Shown in pieces: positions 44,050 through 53,533 of a stretch of DNA of 64,000 nt. The DNA lies in assembly GCF_004151235.1 (NCBI RefSeq), contig NZ_JUIV01000001.1, forward strand, positions 496,001 through 560,000, written 5' to 3'. Position 1 is the stretch's first letter. The number at the start of each line of letters is the position of its first letter. This DNA is from Flavobacterium anhuiense (lineage in GTDB: Bacteria; Bacteroidota; Bacteroidia; Flavobacteriales; Flavobacteriaceae). Under the pieces are notes generated by a model. That model saw only the letters and a list, made by a program, of their open reading frames with translations. It searched no databases and was not told where the DNA came from. The translations under genes were made by a program, and so were the position numbers.

Positions 44050-47000
44050 TCATTTACACTTTGCCAATATTTCCTTAACCTCCGTTTTACAGCTTCCGCA
44101 ACCCAATCCTGCGCCTGTATTTTTGCATAATTCTGTAAAATCGTTTACGCCACTTTTAATGGTTTCTTCAATGTTTCCAGCTCCGACTTGACTGCACGAA
44201 CAGACTAATTTTCCTAAAACCGGTTTTGCATTAGAACTTCCTCTCAAAAGCGTATTTCGTTTGTCTGATAATTCGATTTTGCTTTCAATCATCGTTTTGA
44301 ATTCGGCAAACTCATTTTTATCGCCCATCAAAATAGCGCCGACCAAAAGATCGTCTTTTACGATACATTTTTTATAATAACGTTTTTTCAAATCGGCAAA
44401 AACAATTTCTTCGTACGAATCATCATTTTCTGGAATTGTAATATCTCCAATACTGCAAAGGTTGATATCTTCTAATTTTAGAATGTTCATCAAAATCGAA
44501 CCTTTGTAATAGCTGCTAATATCGCCCGCAAGAAAATTAGCCAAAATATCTGCCTGTTCTTCGGCGGCAGAAGTGATTCCGAATAATTTATTGTCAAATT
44601 CTGCTATTTCTCCAATCGCAAAAATATCTGGATTTGAAGTCTGTAAATACTGATTGACTTTTACGCCTCGTCCACATGAAAGTCCACTTTCACGAGCAAT
44701 TTCAATATTCGGAATCGTTCCAATTGTATAAACGATGGCATTTGCCGTTATGATTTTGCCACTTTTTAATGCAATTTCAATTTCGTTTGGATTGTCAGTT
44801 TCAAAAACGGTGCTGACTTCATTATCAAAATAAATCTGAATATCGCGAAGCTGAACTTCTTCGGCTAATAATTTGCTTGAAATTCGATCCAGTTGACGCT
44901 CCATCAAACGTGATGCTCTTTGAACAATCGTAGTTTTTACTTTTTTATGTTTTAAAGCTGCAGCTAATTCCAATCCCAATAATCCGCCACCAATAATGAC
45001 AACATGCTGTTCTTCTGGTGGAAGATTTGTTTTGTCTAAATGTTTTTTCAAACGGTCAGCGTCTTCCTTTCTTCTTACGGTGAAACGGCTAGGAAGATGA
45101 AGTTGTGCATTTTCCGGAACAAAGGGACGGCTTCCGGTTGCTAGAATCAACGAATCAAAAGTGTGGATTTCGCCTTGACTGTCAACAATTGTTTTTTGTT
45201 TTGGATCTAATTTTTCAATTGCAACTCCCGCTTTTATGGTAATTTTTAGTTTATTGAAAGCTTCGCCATCTTTTACTTTTAAAAGTTGTTCCCAGCTAAA
45301 TTCTCCCGTCATGTATTCAGGAAGCAAAACACGATTGTAAAATGGATTTACCTCATTCGAAAAAACAATAATTTCATCAGTAGAATTGAACTCACGATAG
45401 TTTTGAATGAATCGGAATGAAGCTGCTCCCGCGCCGACAATGGCAATTTTCTGAAATGGTTTTATATATTTTTTAATCGAAACGGTCGTGAACTTAAAAT
45501 CGGGTTCTTTTGAAATTGGATCTACAACAGTATTCGTTAAATTATTGGTTCGGTTTAAATCATTTTCGAGTTGTTTTCCCCAATGCATGGGCAGAAAAAG
45601 AACTTTTTCTTTGATTGCGTCCGTCACTTTCGCTTTTACACGAACTTCTCCGTTTTTGCTTGCAACGACCACAATGTCACCATTTTTAATATCATTTTTA
45701 AAAGCATCAATTGGATTTATTTCTAAAACCGGACTCGGAATATGTGTTAACAAGCGCGATACTTTTCCGGTTTTCGTCATTGTATGCCATTGATCGCGAA
45801 TTCTTCCTGTTGTTAAAATAAAAGGGAATTCGGCGTTTGGCTGAACCGACGTGTTTTCAATAGAAACAGGCAGATTAAAAATTGCTTTTCCAGATGGAGT
45901 ATAGAATTTTTTATCAGTAAACAGCCTCGACGTTCCTGGATGATTATAATCTGGAACTGGCCATTGAAAAGTGCCTTCGGTTTTTAAACGGTTATAATTT
46001 AAGAATGAAATATCAATATTGGTATTTTTGGTAAGTGCGCAATGTTCTTTGTAGATTTCTTCGGCACTGTTGAAATTGAATCCGTTGAAATTCATTTTTT
46101 TAGCAAAACGAATCAAGATTTCAATATCAGGAAGTGCTTCGCCAGGTGCATTTATTCCTTTTGGCAAATAAGAAATGCGACGTTCCGAATTGGTCATAGT
46201 TCCTTCTTTTTCAAGCCAACCAGCGGCAGGCAATAATAAATCGGCAAATTTGGCTGTATCAGCATTATGCGAAATGTCCTGAACGACTACAAATTTGGCA
46301 TTTTGAAGCGCTTTTTCGGCTCTTCTAGAATCGGGCAAACTCACCAATGGATTCGTACAAATAATCCAAACCGCTTTCATTTTTCCAGATTCTAGAGCTT
46401 CAAACATTTCTGTTGCCGTTAAACCTGGTTTATCTGAAATCTCATCAACGCCCCAAAAGTCTGCAACTTCTTTGCGATGCGTTGGATTGGCAATGTCTTT
46501 ATGTGCTGCCAAAAGCGTTGCCATACCGCCAACTTCGCGTCCGCCCATAGCATTTGGCTGACCTGTTAATGAAAAGGGACCAGAACCCGGTTTTCCAACT
46601 TGCCCTGTTAATAAAGATAAATTCAGCAATGCTGTATTCTTATCAACGCCAACAGCGCTTTGATTGAGTCCCATTGCCCAAAGCGAAATAAATCCTTTTG
46701 CTTTCCCAATAATATCGGCAGCAAGTTTAATGTCGTTTACGGAAATCCCGCAAAGTTTAGAAGCTTTTTCAAGAGAAGTGCCTAAAACTAAATCTTTGTA
46801 TGGTTTGAAATTTTCAGCGTGATTTTTAACGAAATCATGATCTACATAACCTTTTTCGATAATGCGTCTGGCGATAGCATGATATAAAATAATATCTGAA
46901 CCTGGAATAATCTGCAAATGCAAATCGGCGAAAGCGGCAGTATCGGTTCGTCTTGGATCGATACAGATTATTTTAGTTTTCGGATTTTTCTCTTTGTGTT

Positions 47001-47565
47001 TTTCTAATCTTCTAAAAAGAATAGGGTGGCACCAAGCGGGATTTGCGCCTGTAATTAAAAACGTGTCTGCCAATTCAATATCATCATAAGCAATCGGTAC
47101 AGAATCTTCTCCAAAAGTCTTTTTATAACCCACAACTGCAGAGCTCATGCAGAGTCTGGAATTAGTATCTATATTGTTGGTTTTCAAAAAACCTTTTACC
47201 AATTTGTTGACTAAGTAATATTCTTCAGTCAAACATTGTCCCGAAATATAAAATCCAACGCTGTCTGGGCCGTGTTTTTTTATGATAGAAGAAAAAACAG
47301 CAGCGGCACGATCCAAAGCGGTATCCCAACTCACTCGCTCAAGCGGATAGGATTTGTTTCCGCGCATTTCAGGATACAGAATTCGGTCAGACGTATCATT
47401 AACTACGTAGTGCAAGTTCATTCCTTTAGAACATAACATTCCTTTGTTTACAGGATGATCTTTATCGCCTTCTACCATCACGCCATTTTTAGCATCGTTG
47501 GTTACAATTATACCACAGCCAACGCCACAGTAGGAACAGGTAGTTTTGATCTTCGTAGTTTGCAT
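44050..47565 (-). CDS. nasA: Assimilatory nitrate reductase, single-chain molybdenum/FAD/BFD fusion
   Basis: This is an unusually long enzyme (1171 residues). Residues 1-690 are a molybdopterin oxidoreductase of Nap/Nas type: [4Fe-4S] ligands C10, C13, C17 and C45, and Mo ligand Cys139 in 'SRLCMSSAVVGYKKTFG'. Residues about 703-1085 are an FAD/NAD(P)H oxidoreductase ('IAIVGAGAASFRF', 'VVIIGGGLLGLELAAAL', 'AIGEIAEF'). Residues about 1115-1168 are a BFD-type [2Fe-2S] domain ('LVCSCSQVGAGNIEETI', 'GLGCGSCKTEV'). The chain may carry electrons from NAD(P)H to nitrate by itself. No Tat signal is seen, so it is cytoplasmic. It is divergent from the FNR-like gene. Confidence 0.92.
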   Translation of the reverse strand: MQTTKIKTTCSYCGVGCGIIVTNDAKNGVMVEGDKDHPVNKGMLCSKGMNLHYVVNDTSDRILYPEMRGNKSYPLERVSWDTALDRAAAVFSSIIKKHGPDSVGFYISGQCLTEEYYLVNKLVKGFLKTNNIDTNSRLCMSSAVVGYKKTFGEDSVPIAYDDIELADTFLITGANPAWCHPILFRRLEKHKEKNPKTKIICIDPRRTDTAAFADLHLQIIPGSDIILYHAIARRIIEKGYVDHDFVKNHAENFKPYKDLVLGTSLEKASKLCGISVNDIKLAADIIGKAKGFISLWAMGLNQSAVGVDKNTALLNLSLLTGQVGKPGSGPFSLTGQPNAMGGREVGGMATLLAAHKDIANPTHRKEVADFWGVDEISDKPGLTATEMFEALESGKMKAVWIICTNPLVSLPDSRRAEKALQNAKFVVVQDISHNADTAKFADLLLPAAGWLEKEGTMTNSERRISYLPKGINAPGEALPDIEILIRFAKKMNFNGFNFNSAEEIYKEHCALTKNTNIDISFLNYNRLKTEGTFQWPVPDYNHPGTSRLFTDKKFYTPSGKAIFNLPVSIENTSVQPNAEFPFILTTGRIRDQWHTMTKTGKVSRLLTHIPSPVLEINPIDAFKNDIKNGDIVVVASKNGEVRVKAKVTDAIKEKVLFLPMHWGKQLENDLNRTNNLTNTVVDPISKEPDFKFTTVSIKKYIKPFQKIAIVGAGAASFRFIQNYREFNSTDEIIVFSNEVNPFYNRVLLPEYMTGEFSWEQLLKVKDGEAFNKLKITIKAGVAIEKLDPKQKTIVDSQGEIHTFDSLILATGSRPFVPENAQLHLPSRFTVRRKEDADRLKKHLDKTNLPPEEQHVVIIGGGLLGLELAAALKHKKVKTTIVQRASRLMERQLDRISSKLLAEEVQLRDIQIYFDNEVSTVFETDNPNEIEIALKSGKIITANAIVYTIGTIPNIEIARESGLSCGRGVKVNQYLQTSNPDIFAIGEIAEFDNKLFGITSAAEEQADILANFLAGDISSYYKGSILMNILKLEDINLCSIGDITIPENDDSYEEIVFADLKKRYYKKCIVKDDLLVGAILMGDKNEFAEFKTMIESKIELSDKRNTLLRGSSNAKPVLGKLVCSCSQVGAGNIEETIKSGVNDFTELCKNTGAGLGCGSCKTEVKEILAKCK

Positions 47566-47605
47566 TACGTTTCGTTTTTAAATAAATCACTTACTTAAGT
47601 CGAAA

Positions 47606-47664
47606 CAAAAATAAGTATTTTTTAAGTATTAATACTTAATTTTTGATTTATTTTTTTACTTTTG
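47606..47664. promoter_or_regulatory. Shared nasA / FNR-like gene control region
   Basis: A perfect palindrome AAGTA-TTAA-TACTT lies at 47624-47637. On the plus strand TACTTTTG (47657-47664) is a -7 element 19 bases beyond it, so the palindrome would be near -40, the class II activator position, for the FNR-like gene. On the minus strand TATTTTTG (47606-47613) is a -7 element for nasA, preceded by a TACTT half-site as in the moeA and nirB promoters. Confidence 0.55.
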
Positions 47665-47719
47665 ATAAAAAGAAATGAGGAACAACAAATTAGTTTTTAA
47701 TTGCTAAAAATGAGAACTC

Positions 47720-48424
47720 ATGAAAGAAGAACAAGCTGTATGTTATTCCTGTACAAATGAGAATTGTTTCATCAAGAAACACTTGTATTTGGAGCAGATG
47801 ACAAGTTATATTTCTAAAAAACAAAACATTATCTGCAAAAAATCGGATCAGTTTATAACGGAAGGTTCGCCTTTGCAAGGCCTTTATTTTATTCGCAAGG
47901 GAAAAGTTAAAACGGTAAAAACAGGAATTAACGGTCGTGAACAAATAGTGAGATTAACCACGAATGGCGATATAATAGGTTTCCGAGGATTTGGAACAAG
48001 TAAGAAATACTTAATTGGGGCTTATGCGCTTGAAGATACGGTTTTGTGCAATTTTAGCAACGAAACCATGCGCGAAATTTTGCAGCATGTTCCAGAGTTT
48101 ACTTATGATTTAATGTTGTTTTATGCCGAGGAATTAAATAAAAGCGAGAATAATATTCGAAAGATTGCTCACATGAACGTCCGCGAACGTGTGATTGATT
48201 TACTGCTTTATATTCATCGCAAATTTGGACAAAGGAATGGTTTGATTGATATTGAGCTTTCGCGAAAGGAAATTGCAGATTTTGCTGGAACGACTGAAGA
48301 ACAAGCCATTCGAATCTTATCAAGCCTGAAAAAAGAATCTCTGATTAAGACAGAAGGAAAGCGAGTTGGGATTTTGGAAGTTTCAACCTTGCGAGCTGAA
48401 ATTATGGAGCACAAATATTTTTGA
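47720..48424 (+). CDS. FNR-like Crp-family regulator with four cluster cysteines
   Basis: The 234-residue protein begins with C8-x2-C11-x4-C16. A fourth cysteine, C110, sits in 'YALEDTVLCNFSNETM', which aligns with the E. coli FNR segment holding Cys122. The spacing between the third and fourth cysteines is 94 against 93 in FNR. A cyclic-nucleotide-type beta roll follows. The helix-turn-helix is at about 172-205 ('LSRKEIADFAGTTEEQAIRILS'); its recognition helix keeps Glu and Arg but has Ile in place of FNR Ser212. An oxygen-labile [4Fe-4S] cluster is inferred. Confidence 0.85.
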   Translation: MKEEQAVCYSCTNENCFIKKHLYLEQMTSYISKKQNIICKKSDQFITEGSPLQGLYFIRKGKVKTVKTGINGREQIVRLTTNGDIIGFRGFGTSKKYLIGAYALEDTVLCNFSNETMREILQHVPEFTYDLMLFYAEELNKSENNIRKIAHMNVRERVIDLLLYIHRKFGQRNGLIDIELSRKEIADFAGTTEEQAIRILSSLKKESLIKTEGKRVGILEVSTLRAEIMEHKYF

Positions 48425-48706
48425 TTTGAGACTCTAAGTTGCTAAGATTCTAAGATGCTAAGGTTTTGATTTGTGAGATTATTGTAGAGGCGCACTGCAG
48501 TGCGTCTCCACGTAGAAGTGTTTCATTTTGGAATAGATTTTTAAGGTTTTCTAACACATAGAAACATAGAATTTGAAATCTGTCGAAAAAGATTATTTTA
48601 AAAATCTAGATTTTTACACATAGCTATGTGTATTTATGAAAGTGAAACGCCTTTAAGCGCATTGGAATCTATGTTTCTATGTGTTAAAATTATTACGTAC
48701 AAATAT
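48425..48706. repeat. Three repeat types in the gap after the FNR-like gene
   Basis: In order: CTAAGATTCTAAG-type words (48430-48465); a near-palindrome GGCGCACTGCAGTGCGTCT (about 48489-48507); and an inverted repeat, arms ACACATAGAAACATAG (about 48555) and CTATGTTTCTATGTGT (about 48669), around a central ACACATAGCTATGTGT (48617-48632). No gene is seen. Confidence 0.7.
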
Positions 48707-50047
48707 TTATTTTTTTCTTCCCACAAATCGGATTACAGAACCCGTTCCGTTATGAAATAAACCTTCGTTGAGTTCGATTTCTTTTTCTTCCAATTCAATG
48801 ATTTCATAATTTGGAAAATCAGCTTTAATTTCTTCGATTGAAAAAAGAGATTCGATATCTTTTGGCCCACCAACTTTTTCGTTTTTGGTTACATATTCTA
48901 AATGTTTTTTGCTGAAAGCTTCAAAAATAATAATGCCGTCTTTTTTTAATAAAATATTCAGCTGTTTATGAATATCCGACTTAATTTCTGCTGGAAAATG
49001 GGCGTAAATTAAGGCAATGGCATCAAATTGATTTTCTTCAAAATCTAAAGTTTCTAATTCTCCAACCTGATAATCAATCGAAACATTGTTTGCTTCAGCA
49101 AGTTTTAATGCCTTATTTCTTCCTTCTTCACTAATATCAAAGGCGGAAACATTCCAGCCTAGTTTTGAGGTAAAAATGGCATTTCGTCCTTCGCCTTCAG
49201 CGGGAAAAAGAATGGTGCCTGTTTGTAGTTTTTCAATTTGTTCTTTTAAGTAATTGTTGGGTTCTTCTCCGTATGCAAATTCTTCGGTTTTGTAACGGTC
49301 GTCCCAACGTTGAGTCCAAGTGTTGTTCATGGTTAATGTATTGAATTTAATTATTAAAGGTTTATGATCACTGAGCATTGTCCAATCTTTGTAAGCACCG
49401 ACTTCAACACTTTCTAAAACTTCGATAAAATCATTTGAAGCAAAGCAATAATCCATATGATACGGCTTGTTTTCGTGTCGATACATATACAAAGTTGGAT
49501 GTGCTTCTTTCCCCTGAATTTGATTGAAGTATTTGTGATACGTGCTGAAAATATTCTTTTCGGCTAATTTATTTACTACCGTTGTGTGATTTCCTTCGCG
49601 TCGTGGTTTGTCCCAAATGGTATTGCTGTTGAAATCGCCAATTAAAATGGTTTTGGTTTCTTTGATTAGATTTTCGTAATAATTAATCGCTTTCCAAATC
49701 TGAGTAACATAAGCGCCATCTTTGTCTGCAGGATTATTTGCCCAAATAGCGAATAGCATAAAATCAGCTTTTCCGCCGGTAACGGCTATTGGTAGAATAT
49801 TTTTGAAATCAGGATTATGACAATCTAATAATTGAAACCGATAATTGCTATAAGAGAAAACGCCAAGACCTTTATTTGGATTTGTTCCGAACCAAAGAAT
49901 ATCTTTTGGGGTTTGTATTTCGGTTGGAAATTTTAATTTTTCAGGATTTTCACACTCAGAAATTACAGCAATATCAGGATTATGAGCCAGAATGAATTCT
50001 GCTTTTTTTCTGAATGCCATGTTGCAATTCCAAGCGATGATTTTCAT
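48707..50047 (-). CDS. Endonuclease/exonuclease/phosphatase domain fused to methyltransferase
   Basis: Residues 1-236 form an EEP fold ('[16 protein letters not shown]', 'AVISECENP', '[10 protein letters not shown]', 'YHMDYCF', '[11 protein letters not shown]'). Met240 then starts a SAM-dependent methyltransferase of the TehB/thiopurine type ('[21 protein letters not shown]', split; '[19 protein letters not shown]'; '[11 protein letters not shown]'). The junction has no linker, so this looks like two genes joined by loss of a stop codon. No ribosome site precedes Met240. The combined function is unknown. Confidence 0.82.
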   Translation of the reverse strand: MKIIAWNCNMAFRKKAEFILAHNPDIAVISECENPEKLKFPTEIQTPKDILWFGTNPNKGLGVFSYSNYRFQLLDCHNPDFKNILPIAVTGGKADFMLFAIWANNPADKDGAYVTQIWKAINYYENLIKETKTILIGDFNSNTIWDKPRREGNHTTVVNKLAEKNIFSTYHKYFNQIQGKEAHPTLYMYRHENKPYHMDYCFASNDFIEVLESVEVGAYKDWTMLSDHKPLIIKFNTLTMNNTWTQRWDDRYKTEEFAYGEEPNNYLKEQIEKLQTGTILFPAEGEGRNAIFTSKLGWNVSAFDISEEGRNKALKLAEANNVSIDYQVGELETLDFEENQFDAIALIYAHFPAEIKSDIHKQLNILLKKDGIIIFEAFSKKHLEYVTKNEKVGGPKDIESLFSIEEIKADFPNYEIIELEEKEIELNEGLFHNGTGSVIRFVGRKK

Positions 50048-50123
50048 TTAAAAATTAAATTATTTCTCACTCAAATATAATGATTAAGGAGAAGAATATT
50101 TTTGTGATTTATCAAAAAAAATA

Positions 50124-50148
50124 CCCTTTCTCAAAAACAGAAAAAGGG
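50124..50148 (-). terminator. Terminator after the 121-residue protein gene
   Basis: An imperfect stem (CCCTTTCTC / AAAAAGGG side) is followed on the minus strand by a T8 run. It lies 28 bases past the stop at 50177. Confidence 0.6.
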
Positions 50149-50176
50149 CAGTTTATATATTTAGATTTCTTTAATC

Positions 50177-50542
50177 TTAACCAACAAATTTTGTTTCACC
50201 ACTATTAATGTCAATTTCAGCAAAATTATGTTTTCCGATCACGATAAGCAGTTTGTTTGAGTTATAACCAACATATCTAATTTCAGGTTCGCCTTTTTTA
50301 GGTTTTCCGCAGATCGAAATTACATTGGTTTGCCATTTCAGTTTTTTTCTTTTGTAGGCAGAAATGGTCTGTAGATCATTTTCAACATAATACACTATGT
50401 TGTTTTTTCTGATTCCTCTTTTTTGCGTTTTGGCAAAATTAATTTCTGAGTTTTTCGAAATTAAGGCATCATCGTATTTTTGGGCAATACCTGTTTGCGT
50501 GACAATAAAAGTCAGCAATGACAATTTTAGAAATGGTTTCAT
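50177..50542 (-). CDS. Small secreted protein of unknown function
   Basis: A 121-residue protein with a signal peptide (MKPFLKLSLLTFIVTQTGIA). The mature part is basic and beta-rich ('YYVENDLQTISAYKRKKLKW', 'VISICGKPKKGEPEIRYVGY') and ends 'EIDINSGETKFVG'. It has one Cys. No family is recognised. It is flanked by terminators and appears to be its own unit. Confidence 0.7.
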   Translation of the reverse strand: MKPFLKLSLLTFIVTQTGIAQKYDDALISKNSEINFAKTQKRGIRKNNIVYYVENDLQTISAYKRKKLKWQTNVISICGKPKKGEPEIRYVGYNSNKLLIVIGKHNFAEIDINSGETKFVG

Positions 50543-50624
50543 TAGGATAGAATTGGGGGTTCATAATCACTTCAAATATAAATAATTATACATATAATCC
50601 ACACTATTGTGAAATAAAAAAAAC

Positions 50625-50651
50625 ACCCTTTTTCAGAAATAGGAAAAGGGT
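50625..50651 (-). terminator. Terminator after the porin gene
   Basis: The stem ACCCTTTT / AAAAGGGT is followed on the minus strand by GTTTTTTTT. It lies 30 bases past the porin stop codon. Confidence 0.7.
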
Positions 50652-50680
50652 AAAATATTTAGGTTAATTTTTAAGAAAAA

Positions 50681-51940
50681 TTATTTTTTCCAGCTAAAAA
50701 TTCTTGGATTAACAGAAATCATTAACCAAGCCCAATTGTTGGTGTGATTTGCATCTCCGTTTTTGATAAATTCCATCGTTTTAGAACCAAACATTTGAGA
50801 ATAACCACCTGTTACCGTGATGTCTTTTTTGAAATTATAGCCAAAACTCGCATCAATTTCAGTTCCTAAATACGAATCTAATTTTTCATTTGCAGGCGTA
50901 ACAACATCAGCAGCTGCTAAAAATACATGTGGCATCAAAGCAAACTGCCATTTGTTTATATTGTAATTCAATTTTATAAAAGCATCTTGCAAACCAACAT
51001 TGTTTAAGTGATTTCCAACATAAAAATAATCCATGTAACCGTTAAATCCGTGGTTGGTTCCAAAAATCGGGTTGAAAGATTTAATTACCGTACTTCCGTC
51101 ATTTGTTGCTTTTCCTGATAAAAACTCGTATCCTAAACCGGCTTTAAAAGAATCGGTTACGCTGTAATTAAAGTTTGCTGCAGCATTCCAAGCGCTTACT
51201 TGCAGATCGGTGCTTTTTCCAGTTTGTCCATATAGCCAAAAGTTACTATCTATTTTGCTTGTTTTGTAAGTAAGATAAGGTCCAAAAGTCTGCTTGTAAT
51301 CAACTAAAAGTTTTGCATCTGCATTTGCATATTCGTAACCAGTGTTAAGCAATAAGAAACTTAAACCCAAATCAGTGCTAAACTGGTTGTGATACCAAGC
51401 ATATTGCATTGCTTTATAATTGGCAACAGTATAAGGTGTTTGAAAAGTGTTTTCAGCAGTTGAATTATAGGCTCCTCCAAAATCTAATTTTTGCTTTTCA
51501 GTCTGATAGGTAATTGTAAGTGCATCGTGGCTTTGAGCTTGCTGCGCCCAATCCATTTCACCCAAAATACGCTGATTGTCATAAGAAAGAACTTGACGTC
51601 CCATTCTAGCGCTCCATTTTTCGGTAAAATTATATTGTGCCCAAGCTTCAAAAACTGCTACGCCATTTTTATCGGCAACGGTTGCAGTAGGTACATCACC
51701 CCATGTTCTGGTATTTTGAAAAGTTAATTTTACAATTAAATCATCTTGTTTGAAATTAATGTTTAAACGCGAACGCTGAGAAATTTGAGAAGTTCCCTTT
51801 TGACCTTCAGGAAGAAGGGTTTTGTAACCGTTGCGATATTCAAAACGTGGCCTAATTTGTAGATTTACGTCTAATTCTTGTGCCTGTAAGGCAACAGTAG
51901 ATCCTAGAAGTAACAGGAAAATAATTCTGATTTGTTTCAT
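50681..51940 (-). CDS. Alginate-export-type outer-membrane beta-barrel, nitrate-locus porin
   Basis: The start is set at ATG 51940 (MKQIRIIFLLLLGSTVALQAQ), which gives a clean signal peptide and 419 residues; a longer frame to 52003 would precede it with a non-signal sequence. The mature chain has alternating strands and the 'QIRPRFEYRNGY' start of the Alginate_exp (PF13372) family, and a Trp-rich end. It forms a barrel in the outer membrane. It follows narK by about 90 bases, so uptake of nitrate or nitrite is more likely than alginate export; this is inferred from context. Confidence 0.8.
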   Translation of the reverse strand: MKQIRIIFLLLLGSTVALQAQELDVNLQIRPRFEYRNGYKTLLPEGQKGTSQISQRSRLNINFKQDDLIVKLTFQNTRTWGDVPTATVADKNGVAVFEAWAQYNFTEKWSARMGRQVLSYDNQRILGEMDWAQQAQSHDALTITYQTEKQKLDFGGAYNSTAENTFQTPYTVANYKAMQYAWYHNQFSTDLGLSFLLLNTGYEYANADAKLLVDYKQTFGPYLTYKTSKIDSNFWLYGQTGKSTDLQVSAWNAAANFNYSVTDSFKAGLGYEFLSGKATNDGSTVIKSFNPIFGTNHGFNGYMDYFYVGNHLNNVGLQDAFIKLNYNINKWQFALMPHVFLAAADVVTPANEKLDSYLGTEIDASFGYNFKKDITVTGGYSQMFGSKTMEFIKNGDANHTNNWAWLMISVNPRIFSWKK

Positions 51941-52029
51941 GGGTGATATTTTTTCAGGCATAAATTTATAAGAAAAAGCCATTTTTTCTATTATTGAGAC
52001 CATATTTCTAATTTTTTTTTAATCTAAGT

Positions 52030-53514
52030 CTAATATGCTGGTTCTAATTTTGCTTTGCTTATTTTAACTCGTTTTTCCTTAGATAGTTGTTTTATAGTGT
52101 AATGCATCCAAACTAGGCAGACAGTTGAAAAGATTAGAATAAAAATCCATGAGCTTGACCAAATTCCCGTTGCGGTCAGTAAATATCCGAAGATAATAGG
52201 ACCGAAAAATCCGCCTAAGCCTCCAATCATTCCGACCATTCCGCCAACAACACCTACTTCATTAGGGAAATATTCTGGAATATGTTTGTAAACTGCCGCT
52301 TTTCCAATTCCCCAAGAAATCCCGATTAGAATTACCAGAACCAAGAAAACCCACATGTTGGCATCAAATTTAATGACCGTTACTCCTTTGGCAATGAGTT
52401 CTTTTTTCGCAACACTTTGATTATGTGATACAACTACATCCTGCCAGCTTGAAGTGGTTGGGAAAATCGTATTTTGAGTTGTATTTGCTGTTTTTTGTGC
52501 AATAGGATATTCTTTATCTCCAACTTTTACTGTTTTATCACTGATTTGGTTTACAACGCCTTTTTTAGCTGCTAAGATTCCTGGGCCAGAAGTCGTAATT
52601 TCCATTTTAGGAATTGATAGTAAAGCACTTAAAATTACCGATGAACCCAAAACCCAATACATTATTTTTCTTGCTCCAAATTTATCGGATAAATACCCGC
52701 CAAATGCGCGAATAACTCCTGAAGGTAAACTGAACATCGTAGCAAATAAACCGCCCATTACTAAGCTAGTTTGATACACATTCATGAAGTTTGGCAATAA
52801 CCATTGAGAATACGCCACAAAACATCCGAAAACTAAGAAGTAATATGCTCCAAAACGCCATACTCTTTGCGATTTTAATGGCGTAAGCATTTGCGACACG
52901 GTTTTACCGCTGCTTTCTATTTTTTTGTTTTGAGCGAAAATTAAAAAGGCAATTCCAATTACAACTAATGAAATAGCGTAAATGACAGGAAGAATTTTCC
53001 AGCCGTTTTGTGGATCATCAATTGAAAAATGATTTAATAGTGAAGGAGCAAGAAAAGTAGTTATTGCTGCACCTGCATTTCCCATTCCGAAGATTCCGAG
53101 TGCGCGACCTTGCCATTCTTTTGGATACCAGATTGATGTATAGCCAATTCCGACTGCAAAACTTGTTCCGACCATTCCAAATAAAAAGCTTAATAAGGCA
53201 AACATGGCGAAACTGTCGGCATAGGGAAGGAGGAACAGCGGAATCGAGCAAAGTAATAATAAAAGAGAAAAAACATATTTTCCGCCAAATTTATCCGTCA
53301 GAATTCCAATCGGCAGACGCATTATTGATCCCGTTAAAATTGGAATCCCCAAAAGCCAACCAACTTGAATAACATCCCAATGGAAAATTCCGTTATCAAC
53401 TAAAAAGGTTACCAGAACCCCATTTAATGTCCAGCAGGCAAAACACACTGTAAAGGCCAATGTGTTCAAAAATAAAATTTTGTGTGATTGCGATAGTGAG
53501 TTTGTATTTTTCAT
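52030..53514 (-). CDS. narK: NarK/NasA-type nitrate/nitrite transporter (MFS)
   Basis: A 12-helix major facilitator of 494 residues with the nitrate signatures 'GIFGMGNAGAA' (140-150) and 'GGLGGFFGPIIFG' (431-443), and MFS loops 'GILTDKFGGK' and 'GGYLSDKFGARK'. Arg66 and Arg269 occupy the expected substrate-arginine helices. Residues about 304-386, between helices 9 and 10, form an extra polar domain facing the periplasm that ordinary NarK lacks. It imports nitrate and may exchange nitrite. It lies downstream of the NarL-type regulator gene and has its own operator-bearing promoter. Confidence 0.93.
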   Translation of the reverse strand: MKNTNSLSQSHKILFLNTLAFTVCFACWTLNGVLVTFLVDNGIFHWDVIQVGWLLGIPILTGSIMRLPIGILTDKFGGKYVFSLLLLLCSIPLFLLPYADSFAMFALLSFLFGMVGTSFAVGIGYTSIWYPKEWQGRALGIFGMGNAGAAITTFLAPSLLNHFSIDDPQNGWKILPVIYAISLVVIGIAFLIFAQNKKIESSGKTVSQMLTPLKSQRVWRFGAYYFLVFGCFVAYSQWLLPNFMNVYQTSLVMGGLFATMFSLPSGVIRAFGGYLSDKFGARKIMYWVLGSSVILSALLSIPKMEITTSGPGILAAKKGVVNQISDKTVKVGDKEYPIAQKTANTTQNTIFPTTSSWQDVVVSHNQSVAKKELIAKGVTVIKFDANMWVFLVLVILIGISWGIGKAAVYKHIPEYFPNEVGVVGGMVGMIGGLGGFFGPIIFGYLLTATGIWSSSWIFILIFSTVCLVWMHYTIKQLSKEKRVKISKAKLEPAY

Positions 53515-53533
53515 AGTACTTATTATTTTTATG

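Noticed and set aside
51941..52003. N-terminal extension of the porin
   Set aside because: The extra 21 residues would bury the signal peptide that begins at 51940; outer-membrane proteins need it at the N terminus.
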